Part shown: in pieces, positions 58,056 through 64,000 of the stretch | Layout of the letters: each line of letters starts with the position of its first letter | Position numbering within the stretch: position 1 is the stretch's first letter | Origin: JAGWAJ01 sp965215155 | GTDB taxonomy: Bacteria > Acidobacteriota > Vicinamibacteria > Vicinamibacterales > UBA8438 | Assembly: GCA_965215155.1 (NCBI GenBank) | Contig: CBDCCY010000004.1 | Location: 1,674,001-1,738,000 of the forward strand | Direction of reading: 5' to 3' | Length of the DNA: 64,000 nucleotides | The notes under the pieces: generated by a model | The model's database searches: none | Told to the model about the DNA's origin: nothing | What the model saw: the letters and a program-made list of their open reading frames with translations, nothing else | Position numbers and translations under genes: made by a program

Positions 58056-60734
58056 ATGGCCGAGAAGGCGCGCCTCTTCCTCATCGACGGCAGCTCCCAG
58101 ATGTACCGGGCGTATCACGCGATCCGTGGGCTGACGGGGCCGGACGGCAAGTCGACGAACGCCGTCTACGGGTTCGTCACCATGCTCCGCAAGCTGATCG
58201 CGAACCACGAGCCGGAGCTGATCGCGGCCGCGTTCGACGTCCGGGGCCCCACGTTCCGCAGCGAGCTGGCCGCCGACTACAAGGCCAACCGTGCGCCGAT
58301 GCCGCCGGATCTCGCCGAGCAGGTCCCCTGGGTCCACAAGGCCTGCGAGGCGCTCGGCGTCCCGATCCTGACCCACGCGGAGTACGAGGCGGACGACGTC
58401 ATCGGCACGCTGGCGGAGAAGGCGCGCGGGGAGGAGCTCGACGTCGCCATCGTCACCGGCGACAAGGACTTCTATCAGCTCGTGCGCGACGGCATTCGCG
58501 TGTTCAATCCGCGCGATGACGGAGCGTGGTTCGACGCCGGCGGCGTGCAGGAGAAGTTCGGCGTTGCGCCCTCGCAGGTCGTCGACGTCCTGTCGCTCAT
58601 GGGCGACGCGGTCGACAATGTCAAGGGCGTCCCCGGGATCGGCGAGAAGGGAGCCCGCGATCTCATCACCGCCCACGGGACGCTCGACGCGATGCTGGCG
58701 GACGTGGCCGCGGTCTCGCCGACCCGCTACCGGACGGCGCTCGAGAAGCATGCCGGCGACGCGCTCCGCAGCCGGGACCTCGTCCGCATCCACACCGACG
58801 TCCCGGTGCCGTTCGACCGCTCCGCGCTGCAGTACCGGGGCCCGTCCCGCGAGCGGTGCCTGGAGCTCTTCTCCGCGCTCGGGTTCCGGTCGCTCCTCGC
58901 CGACTACGCGCCGACCGCCGCGACGGTGGAGAAGGACTACGCCATCGTGCGGACGATGGAGGAGATCGACGCGCTGGCCGGCGCCGTCGCCGGGACGGGC
59001 CGCGCGGGCATGGCGCTGCTGGTCGATTCGGAGCGCCCCATGCGCGCCGACATCGCGGGGATCGCGCTTTCGGCCGGCCCGCGTCACGCCCGCTACGTAC
59101 CGTTCGGGCATCGCGCGCTCGGGGGCGCCGGGAGCGACCTCGATCGCGGGACGGTGCTGGCGCGGCTGGCGCCGCTCCTCGGCGATTCCGCGATCCGCAA
59201 GGTGGGGCACGACCTGAAGACCGCGGCCCTCGTGCTCGCCCGGCACGACGCGCCCCTCGCCGGGCTCGACCTCGACACGCTGCTGGCGAGCTACCTCATC
59301 GACGCGACGAAGTCGGCGCACACCCTCGGAGAGCTCGCACTGGAGCTCGTCGGCTACCGCGCCATCACGGACGAGGCGGTCATCGGCAAGGGGGCGCAGG
59401 CGCGCAGCTTCGCCGACGTGCCGGCCGAGGCGGTGCTCGAGCTCGCGGGCGAGCGGAGCGATCTGCCGCTGCAGATCGCCGACCGACTCGCGGAGGGCCT
59501 GGTCGCGGAGGGGCTCGACGCCCTGTACCGCGAGATGGAGCTGCCTCTCGTGCCGGTGCTCGTCGATATCGAGCGCACCGGGGTGCTCGTCGACACGAAG
59601 GTCCTGGCCGCCCAGGCCGCCCGCCTGGAGCAGGAGCTCGCGACCCGGCAGGCCGCGATTCACGAGCTGGCCGGCGAGACGTTCAACATCAACTCGCCGA
59701 AGCAGCTCTCGGCCATCCTGTTCGACAAGCTCCAGCTTCCGGCCCGGCGGCGGACCGGGAAGACCCGCGTGGCGTCGACCTCGGTCGACGTCCTCGAGGA
59801 GCTGGCGCTGGTCCACGACCTGCCTCGCCAGGTGCTCGAATGGCGCTCCCTGCAGAAGTTGAAGGGGACCTATCTCGATGCGCTCCCGCAACTCGTGGAT
59901 CCCGAGACCGGCCGACTGCACACGTCGTTCAACCAGGCCGTCGCGGCCACCGGCCGCCTCAGCAGCAGCGACCCCAACCTGCAGAACATCCCGATCCGAA
60001 CGGCGGTCGGCCGGGAGATCCGCAGCGCGTTCGTCGCCCCCCCGGGCGCACTGCTGATCTCGGCCGACTACTCGCAGATCGAGCTGCGGGTGCTGGCCCA
60101 CCTGTCCGGCGACGAGAACCTGACGGACGCGTTCAAGCGCGAGGAGGACATTCACGACCGAACCGCGGTCAGCGTGTTCGGCCCCGAGAGCGGGCTCGAC
60201 CCGCACGAGCTGCGGCGACGCGCCAAGATCATCAACTACGCGCTGCTCTACGGGAAGACCGCCTTCACGCTCGCGAGGGACATCGGCGTAGCGCCGGCCG
60301 AGGCCCAGGCATTCATCGACGCCTACTTCGCCGGCTTCCCGGCCGTCCGCGCGTTCCTCGACCGGACCATTGCCGACGCCCGCGAGACCGGCGTCGTCAC
60401 CACGATGTTCGGCCGCCGGCGACGCGTGCCCGAGCTGTCGAGCCGCAACGGCCAGATCCGGAGCGCGGCCGAGCGCGTCACCGTCAACCTGCCGATCCAG
60501 GGCACGGCGGCGGACATCCTTAAGCGCGCGATGATCGACCTGCACCGGGTCCTCCCCGCGGACAGCCCGATGATCCTGACCGTGCACGACGAGCTGCTGC
60601 TGGAGGTGCCGGAGGCCCGCGCCGGCGAGATCGCGGCGCTCGTGCGCGAGCGGATGGAGGGAGCCGCGGAACTCTCGGTGCCGCTGACGGTCGACGTCGG
60701 CGTCGGTCGGACCTGGAAGGACGCGAAGGGCTAG
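58056..60734 (+). CDS. polA: DNA polymerase I, with degenerate proofreading site
   Basis: Pol I fills gaps and removes RNA primers. The 892-residue protein has a 5'-nuclease domain (about 1-290; DGSSQMYRAYHAIRG, EADDVIGTLA, VTGDKDFYQLV, GVPGIGEKGA), a 3'-5' exonuclease-like domain (about 295-490) and a polymerase domain with motif A SADYSQIELRVLAH, the O-helix RRAKIINYALLYGKT and motif C TVHDELLLE. In the exonuclease part Asp324 and Glu326 fit the first motif, but the E. coli Asp424 position is Ala390, Tyr497 is Leu463 and Asp501 is Arg467, so proofreading is probably lost. The ATG at 58056 (MAEKARLF) was chosen by homology. Its TAG opens a hairpin repeat. Confidence 0.97.
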   Translation: MAEKARLFLIDGSSQMYRAYHAIRGLTGPDGKSTNAVYGFVTMLRKLIANHEPELIAAAFDVRGPTFRSELAADYKANRAPMPPDLAEQVPWVHKACEALGVPILTHAEYEADDVIGTLAEKARGEELDVAIVTGDKDFYQLVRDGIRVFNPRDDGAWFDAGGVQEKFGVAPSQVVDVLSLMGDAVDNVKGVPGIGEKGARDLITAHGTLDAMLADVAAVSPTRYRTALEKHAGDALRSRDLVRIHTDVPVPFDRSALQYRGPSRERCLELFSALGFRSLLADYAPTAATVEKDYAIVRTMEEIDALAGAVAGTGRAGMALLVDSERPMRADIAGIALSAGPRHARYVPFGHRALGGAGSDLDRGTVLARLAPLLGDSAIRKVGHDLKTAALVLARHDAPLAGLDLDTLLASYLIDATKSAHTLGELALELVGYRAITDEAVIGKGAQARSFADVPAEAVLELAGERSDLPLQIADRLAEGLVAEGLDALYREMELPLVPVLVDIERTGVLVDTKVLAAQAARLEQELATRQAAIHELAGETFNINSPKQLSAILFDKLQLPARRRTGKTRVASTSVDVLEELALVHDLPRQVLEWRSLQKLKGTYLDALPQLVDPETGRLHTSFNQAVAATGRLSSSDPNLQNIPIRTAVGREIRSAFVAPPGALLISADYSQIELRVLAHLSGDENLTDAFKREEDIHDRTAVSVFGPESGLDPHELRRRAKIINYALLYGKTAFTLARDIGVAPAEAQAFIDAYFAGFPAVRAFLDRTIADARETGVVTTMFGRRRRVPELSSRNGQIRSAAERVTVNLPIQGTAADILKRAMIDLHRVLPADSPMILTVHDELLLEVPEARAGEIAALVRERMEGAAELSVPLTVDVGVGRTWKDAKG

Positions 60735-60787
60735 GAGCTTGCGCCGCAGAAAGCAACGCAGTGGAGTTCCGCGGCGCAAGCTCCTAG
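60731..60787. repeat. Perfect 17-base inverted repeat at the polA stop
   Basis: CTAGGAGCTTGCGCCGC (60731-60747) and GCGGCGCAAGCTCCTAG (60771-60787) are exact reverse complements around a 23-base loop. The left arm contains the polA TAG. There is no T-run, so it is not a classic terminator. The sequence is a compensated variant of the palindromic family, with AGCTTGCGC in place of AGTCTGCGC on both arms. Confidence 0.9.
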
Positions 60788-60836
60788 GGGGGTGGGGCTG
60801 GGGCCGAACACGGAGCCTGCGACGGGTTTGGCGGCG

Positions 60837-60917
60837 CTAGGAGTCTGCGCCGCAGAACGCGCCATGGAGCCATTGGTGTCAGCGCAGACTCCCAACGCGA
60901 CCGCAAGGTCGCGCTAG
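60837..60917. repeat. Palindromic interspersed repeat, subtype A, upstream of pcnB
   Basis: The unit is bounded by CTAG at both ends and contains GGAGTCTGCGCCGCAG, a centre with GCCATGGAGCCATTGG, GCGCAGACTCCCAACGCG and a side hairpin GCGACCGCAAGGTCGC. The stem of the side hairpin is GCGACC/GGTCGC instead of GCGCCC/GGGCGC in other copies, which keeps pairing. It ends nine bases before the pcnB GTG. Confidence 0.9.
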
Positions 60918-60926
60918 CGGAGCGTC

Positions 60927-62231
60927 GTGGTCGCACCCACCATCGTCTCGCGCGCAGATCACCCCATATCGCGGACGCGCATCGACCCGGACGCGCTGCG
61001 CGTGCTCTACCGCCTGCGCAGGTTCAATCACACGGCGTACCTCGTCGGAGGCGGCGTCCGCGACCTGCTGCTCGACCGGCCGCCCAAGGATTTCGACATC
61101 GGCACCTCCGCGCACCCGCACGAGGTGAAGCGCATCTTCCGCAACTGCTGGATCATCGGCCGGCGCTTCCGTCTCGCCCACGTGAAGTTCGGGGACAAGA
61201 CGATCGAGGTGGCCACGTTCCGCCGACAGGTGGAGGCGGCTGCCGCGCCGGGGCCGGACGCACCGGCGGGCGGGGCGGGGCCGGACGTCCCTGCCGCCGC
61301 GTCGGGGCGGGACGCGGCCGAAGGTGGGGCCGCCCGGCGGCGGGCCCCCGTGCGCCGGGACAACACCTTCGGCACGCCGGAGGAGGACGCTTTTCGCCGC
61401 GACTTCACGGTCAACGCCCTCTTCTACGACATTGCGACCTTCGCGATTATCGATTACGTCGGCGGCATGCGGGACCTGCGGCGGCGCCTCATCCGCTGCA
61501 TCGGCGACCCGGGCGAGCGCTTCCACGAGGACCCGGTGCGCATGCTGCGGGCGGTGACCTTCGGCGCTCGGCTGGGCTTTCGTCTCGACGCGCCGGTCCG
61601 CGAGGCCATCGCGGAGCACCACGGCCTGATCGCGCAGGCGGCGCCGGCCCGGCTCCTCGAGGAGCTCTACAAGATCCTGCGGAGCGGCCTCGGGGCCCGG
61701 ACCTTCGGCTCGCTGTCGCGGCGCGGGCTCCTGCAGCACCTGGCGCCGGAGGTGGAACGCTGCCGCAACTCGCGCCGCCTGCGGCGTTCGCTGCTCGCTC
61801 TCGACGCCTACCGGGCGGGCTTCGAGGCCGCGCCCGACACGCTCTCGAACGCGATCCTGCTCGGCAGCCTCGCGGCCCCGGTGCAGGAGATCGACCTCGC
61901 GCCGCGGTCGCGGGAGGACCGCACGCCGCGCCTGTCGCTGGGCGACCTGCCCGTCCCGCGCCGCGACGTCGAGCGCCTGCGCCACGTCCTGCTGCTGCAG
62001 CCGAAACTGACGGACCCCGGCCTGCCGATCCGCGCGGCGCGCGGCATCCTGGCCCGCGACTCCTTCCCTGACGCGCTCACCTGGCTCCGGATCCACGGGC
62101 AGGACCCCGCGGCGGTCGAGCGCTGGGAGGACCTGGCCGCGCAGGGCCCGGGGCCGCGCCGCCGGCGGCGCTCCGCACGCCGCCGGGGACGCCGCCGGCG
62201 CCGGCGGCCGGCGGACGAGCGCCAGTCGTGA
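60927..62231 (+). CDS. pcnB: Poly(A) polymerase I-type nucleotidyltransferase
   Basis: The 434-residue class II nucleotidyltransferase has LVGGGVRDLLLDR and DFDIGTSAHPHEVKRIF (Asp55 and Asp57 are metal ligands), then NCWIIGRRFRLAHVKFG and RRDFTVNALFYD. These last segments fit bacterial poly(A) polymerase better than CCA-adding enzyme. About 40 residues of Ala/Gly/Pro (about 106-145) are inserted in the head domain, longer than in E. coli PcnB, and a run of Arg ends the protein (about 412-428), as in PcnB, where a basic tail binds RNA. It starts with GTG nine bases after a repeat. A CCA-adding role is the alternative. Confidence 0.88.
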   Translation: MVAPTIVSRADHPISRTRIDPDALRVLYRLRRFNHTAYLVGGGVRDLLLDRPPKDFDIGTSAHPHEVKRIFRNCWIIGRRFRLAHVKFGDKTIEVATFRRQVEAAAAPGPDAPAGGAGPDVPAAASGRDAAEGGAARRRAPVRRDNTFGTPEEDAFRRDFTVNALFYDIATFAIIDYVGGMRDLRRRLIRCIGDPGERFHEDPVRMLRAVTFGARLGFRLDAPVREAIAEHHGLIAQAAPARLLEELYKILRSGLGARTFGSLSRRGLLQHLAPEVERCRNSRRLRRSLLALDAYRAGFEAAPDTLSNAILLGSLAAPVQEIDLAPRSREDRTPRLSLGDLPVPRRDVERLRHVLLLQPKLTDPGLPIRAARGILARDSFPDALTWLRIHGQDPAAVERWEDLAAQGPGPRRRRRSARRRGRRRRRRPADERQS

Positions 62232-62449
62232 GGCCGCGGGGGCGCCGCGCCGGGGATGCGGTTTCCGCTACGTGCAGCGGACGGCCCCCGCCGACATCAA
62301 GCGCGCCATGGTGTCGCCGGTCGTCTCCCGCCGCCTGAACGGCGGCCAGCCGTCTGCGCGCCGGCGTTCGGGAGTGCGGGCCCCGACTACCGAGCGCGGC
62401 AGCCGGCTCCCGATTGATGGCACAGCGCGCGTGCGCTAGCCTTGGGGGG

Positions 62450-62884
62450 ATGGTGGGTTCGCGCCCGTCGGTTCCTTCACCGCTGCCCGTGGCCGGCCAG
62501 GGAGAGCGCGAGGTGGGTGTCGATCCCGCGGAAACCGTCGCGTTCCTCCGGCGACGCGAAGCTGTCCGCCAGCGCGAGCTGGACGCGCGCTTCCGCGCGG
62601 CGTGGGCCGACTTCGATCGCATCGTGGCGATGATCGCCCGCGAGTTCGGCCCGCGCCGCATCTGGCAGTGGGGATCGTTGCTGCACCGCCGCCACTTCTC
62701 GCAGCGCTCCGACATCGACATCGCGGTCGAGGGTCTCGGTTCCGCGGAGCGGCTGTTCCAGCTCCATGCGCGTGCCGAGGAGCTGACGGGGCTACCGCTG
62801 CACATCGTCGAGCTGGAGCGCATCCAGCCGGAGTACGCCCACCTGATCCGCACGTCGGGCCGCCTGGTCCATGGCGTCCGCTGA
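62450..62884 (+). CDS. MNT-type nucleotidyltransferase, probable antitoxin (MntA-like)
   Basis: The 144-residue protein has the minimal nucleotidyltransferase motif WGSLLHRRHFSQRSDIDIAV, with GS at 75-76 and Asp88 and Asp90. In type VII toxin-antitoxin systems such an MntA protein adds AMP to, and silences, a HEPN ribonuclease encoded beside it. The spacing GS-x11-DxD is one residue longer than the usual GS-x10-DxD. The ATG at 62450 follows a GGGGGG stretch; an earlier ATG is possible. The next gene, HepT-like, overlaps its 3' end by 14 bases. In classical operons the HEPN gene may come first or second, so the order is acceptable. Confidence 0.8.
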   Translation: MVGSRPSVPSPLPVAGQGEREVGVDPAETVAFLRRREAVRQRELDARFRAAWADFDRIVAMIAREFGPRRIWQWGSLLHRRHFSQRSDIDIAVEGLGSAERLFQLHARAEELTGLPLHIVELERIQPEYAHLIRTSGRLVHGVR

Positions 62885-63368
62885 CCGCTTGGCGGCGCTC
62901 GCGGCCGAGCTCCGGTCAACCCTGCCGGTGCTCGAGCGGATAGACCGCTTCCATGACGAGTACCAGCGCCAGCCGCATTCCGCGCGGCGGTCCGTGGAGA
63001 ACGCGATCGTCGTCAGCGACGTGCTGGTGTCCTTCTACACGTGTCTGGAGACCGCGTTCCTGCGCATCAGTCAGTTCTTCGAGAACGCCCTCGACGACGC
63101 CCGCTGGCACGAGCAGCTCCTGAGGGCCATGACCTGGACCGTTCCCGGTGTCCGGGAGCGGGTCATCTCCGACGCCACCCGCGCGGCGCTCTCCGAGCTG
63201 CGCCGCTTCCGACACTTCAAGCGCTACTACTTCGCGTTCGACTACGACTGGGAGCGCCTGGATCTGGTCCGATCGAAGTACCTGGCCTGCCGCAACCAGG
63301 TCCGCGCCGATCTCGAAGCCTACGCGGCGTACGTCGAGCGTCTTGCCGAGGAGGCTCGCAAGGCATGA
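62871..63368 (+). CDS. HEPN/HepT-like protein, probable ribonuclease toxin
   Basis: The 165-residue protein is all-helical. Residues 38-75 (RRSVENAIVVSDVLVSFYTCLETAFLRISQFF) and the segment ELRRFRHFKRYYFAFDYD at 109-126 resemble HepT-like proteins in which R-FRH carries the ribonuclease Arg and His (Arg111 or Arg112 with His115). The classic R-x4-6-H spacing and the adjacent Tyr targeted by AMPylation are not matched exactly: only three residues separate Arg111 from His115, and Tyr119/Tyr120 lie four or five later. The overlap with the nucleotidyltransferase gene supports the pair. It may be an active toxin or a substrate-binding partner lacking nuclease activity. Confidence 0.75.
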   Translation: MASADRLAALAAELRSTLPVLERIDRFHDEYQRQPHSARRSVENAIVVSDVLVSFYTCLETAFLRISQFFENALDDARWHEQLLRAMTWTVPGVRERVISDATRAALSELRRFRHFKRYYFAFDYDWERLDLVRSKYLACRNQVRADLEAYAAYVERLAEEARKA

Positions 63369-63526
63369 CCGGGCGCCGGAACGACTGGCGCGCGAGCAAC
63401 GCGTGAGGTTGCCGGTTGCTCACAGGGTCGACCGTGCGGCGAGGCGCTCGGAGGAAGAGCTCAACCTGACGGCGCATCGCCGTCAACGACAGTGCCGCGC
63501 AGGTGCTCGGCGCGTCGCACGCCAAC

Positions 63527-63919
63527 TCAATTGTCGCCGTGACGCATCGGATAGGGCGTCCGGCAGGACGCAGTCTCCAGGTAGTGCACGTCGTCTACGG
63601 TTCGGACGTCGACGGTCCACTCGCCGGCCGGGTTCTCGCGAAACCGACCGCCGAAGTGGTCTTGCAGTTCGGCCCGTTGCCTCGTCCACGCCTCACACAA
63701 CGCCGGCCTCCGGACGTAGAACAGCAGCGAGCCCCGGTTCACGATGAAGGAGTAGTAGCCTCCCTTGGGTTTGCCCGAACGGGTGAAGCTCACGCTGCGC
63801 TTCGTTCCGGGCTTACCGGCCCAACGCGGCAGCAGCTCGAACAAGGGTCGATGGAGGAAGCGGTCGTAGGCGGCTCGAGCCTTGTCGTCCCTGATGTGTT
63901 CCCGGAAGCTGTCGAACAT
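63527..63919 (-). CDS. Unknown protein, 130 residues
   Basis: I do not recognise a family. The protein is rich in aromatic and charged residues: MFDSFREHIRDDKARAAYDRFL, GYYSFIVNRGSLLFYVRRPAL, and WTVDVRTVDDVHYLE near the end. The pattern of short strands with a helical front resembles small accessory or defence-associated proteins, but no motif fixes a role. The base composition at its ends (63880-63960) is a little lower in GC than the rest of the window, which is compatible with a recent arrival next to the toxin-antitoxin pair. No ribosome site is obvious. It converges with the HepT-like gene across a 158-base gap where I saw nothing. Confidence 0.55.
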   Translation of the reverse strand: MFDSFREHIRDDKARAAYDRFLHRPLFELLPRWAGKPGTKRSVSFTRSGKPKGGYYSFIVNRGSLLFYVRRPALCEAWTRQRAELQDHFGGRFRENPAGEWTVDVRTVDDVHYLETASCRTPYPMRHGDN

Positions 63920-64000
63920 CCAGGAAGGCTGCGGGATCGCAGAGCGTTCCCCGCTTGTCCCGGGGCGAAGTCGTGCCGGCGGTCCGGTCGGGGTGGCGGG

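Noticed and set aside
58038..60779. A 913-codon open frame antisense to polA
   Set aside because: In this GC-rich DNA the strand opposite a long gene often stays open. Its product is Arg/Gln/Glu/His-rich low-complexity sequence without domains, and it exactly shadows polA.
60731..60787. Rho-independent terminator of polA
   Set aside because: The stem is strong but a T-run is missing and the loop is 23 bases; it belongs to the repeat family instead.
62232..62449. Small gene between pcnB and the nucleotidyltransferase
   Set aside because: Short frames exist but none has a ribosome site or protein-like composition.

Overview
The window is very GC-rich, densely packed bacterial chromosome, with many start/stop overlaps of the ATGA, GTGA and TGATG type. 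A VWFA-related protein of the kind abundant in Acidobacteriota, an Acidobacteria-style TonB operon, a carboxypeptidase-regulatory-like outer-membrane barrel, a stand-alone methylmalonyl-CoA mutase large subunit and a multi-gene NtrB/NtrC pair suggest an acidobacterium, perhaps near Vicinamibacteria. That placement is inference; there is no rRNA gene here. No tRNA, IS transposase, phage or CRISPR array was seen.

Layout. 1-460: start of an Rrf2 regulator and a broken ATPase fragment. 466-4214 (minus): a sulfur-carrier cysteine cluster, consisting of a cysteine synthase fused to rhodanese, a JAMM hydrolase, a CysO/MoaD-like carrier and a MoeZ-type E1/rhodanese, with a CuA-like cupredoxin coupled behind. 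4362-9126 (plus): aminotransferase, homoserine dehydrogenase, CoA-transferase and glycosyltransferase. 9133-17100: two unknown small proteins, then an iron block: feoB, a membrane-anchored DtxR/FeoA fusion, a divergent DtxR regulator, and a porin/di-haem oxidoreductase pair. Nearly identical palindromes (TTTGA-N4-TCAAA) lie at the fusion/dtxR and porin promoters. 17107-21065: queC, a deoxyhypusine-synthase-like gene, fabI and an Arg-rich unknown.

21196-31157 is a complete arginine regulon: argR-argG-argH on the minus strand and argC-B-D-(GNAT NAGS)-J-F plus an unknown on the plus strand, with ARG-box-like sites between them. 31204-33435: purD-purE and rpsU. 33523-40255: a STAS protein, then a glycan cluster whose four glycosyltransferases form an A-B-B'-A' series. 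40334-48137 (minus): an NtrC-type regulator and a large kinase, an outer-membrane barrel and a secreted protein. 48330-54868: gpmI, methylmalonyl-CoA mutase, an ABC ATPase, a membrane protein, inositol-phosphate synthase and a methyltransferase. 55012-57835: TonB, a membrane protein and a VWA protein. 58056-62231: polA and pcnB. 62450-63919: a MntA/HepT-like toxin-antitoxin pair and an unknown.

A family of roughly 80-bp palindromic repeats (GGAGTCTGCGC...GCGCAGACTCC, often with a GCGCCC-loop-GGGCGC side hairpin) occurs at about ten intergenic places, in tandem at two of them. Several copies supply or abut the TAG stop codon of the gene beside them. No gene-free stretch clearly exceeds about 300 bases; the longest, 10016-10335, holds a probable Uma2 remnant and one diverged repeat.
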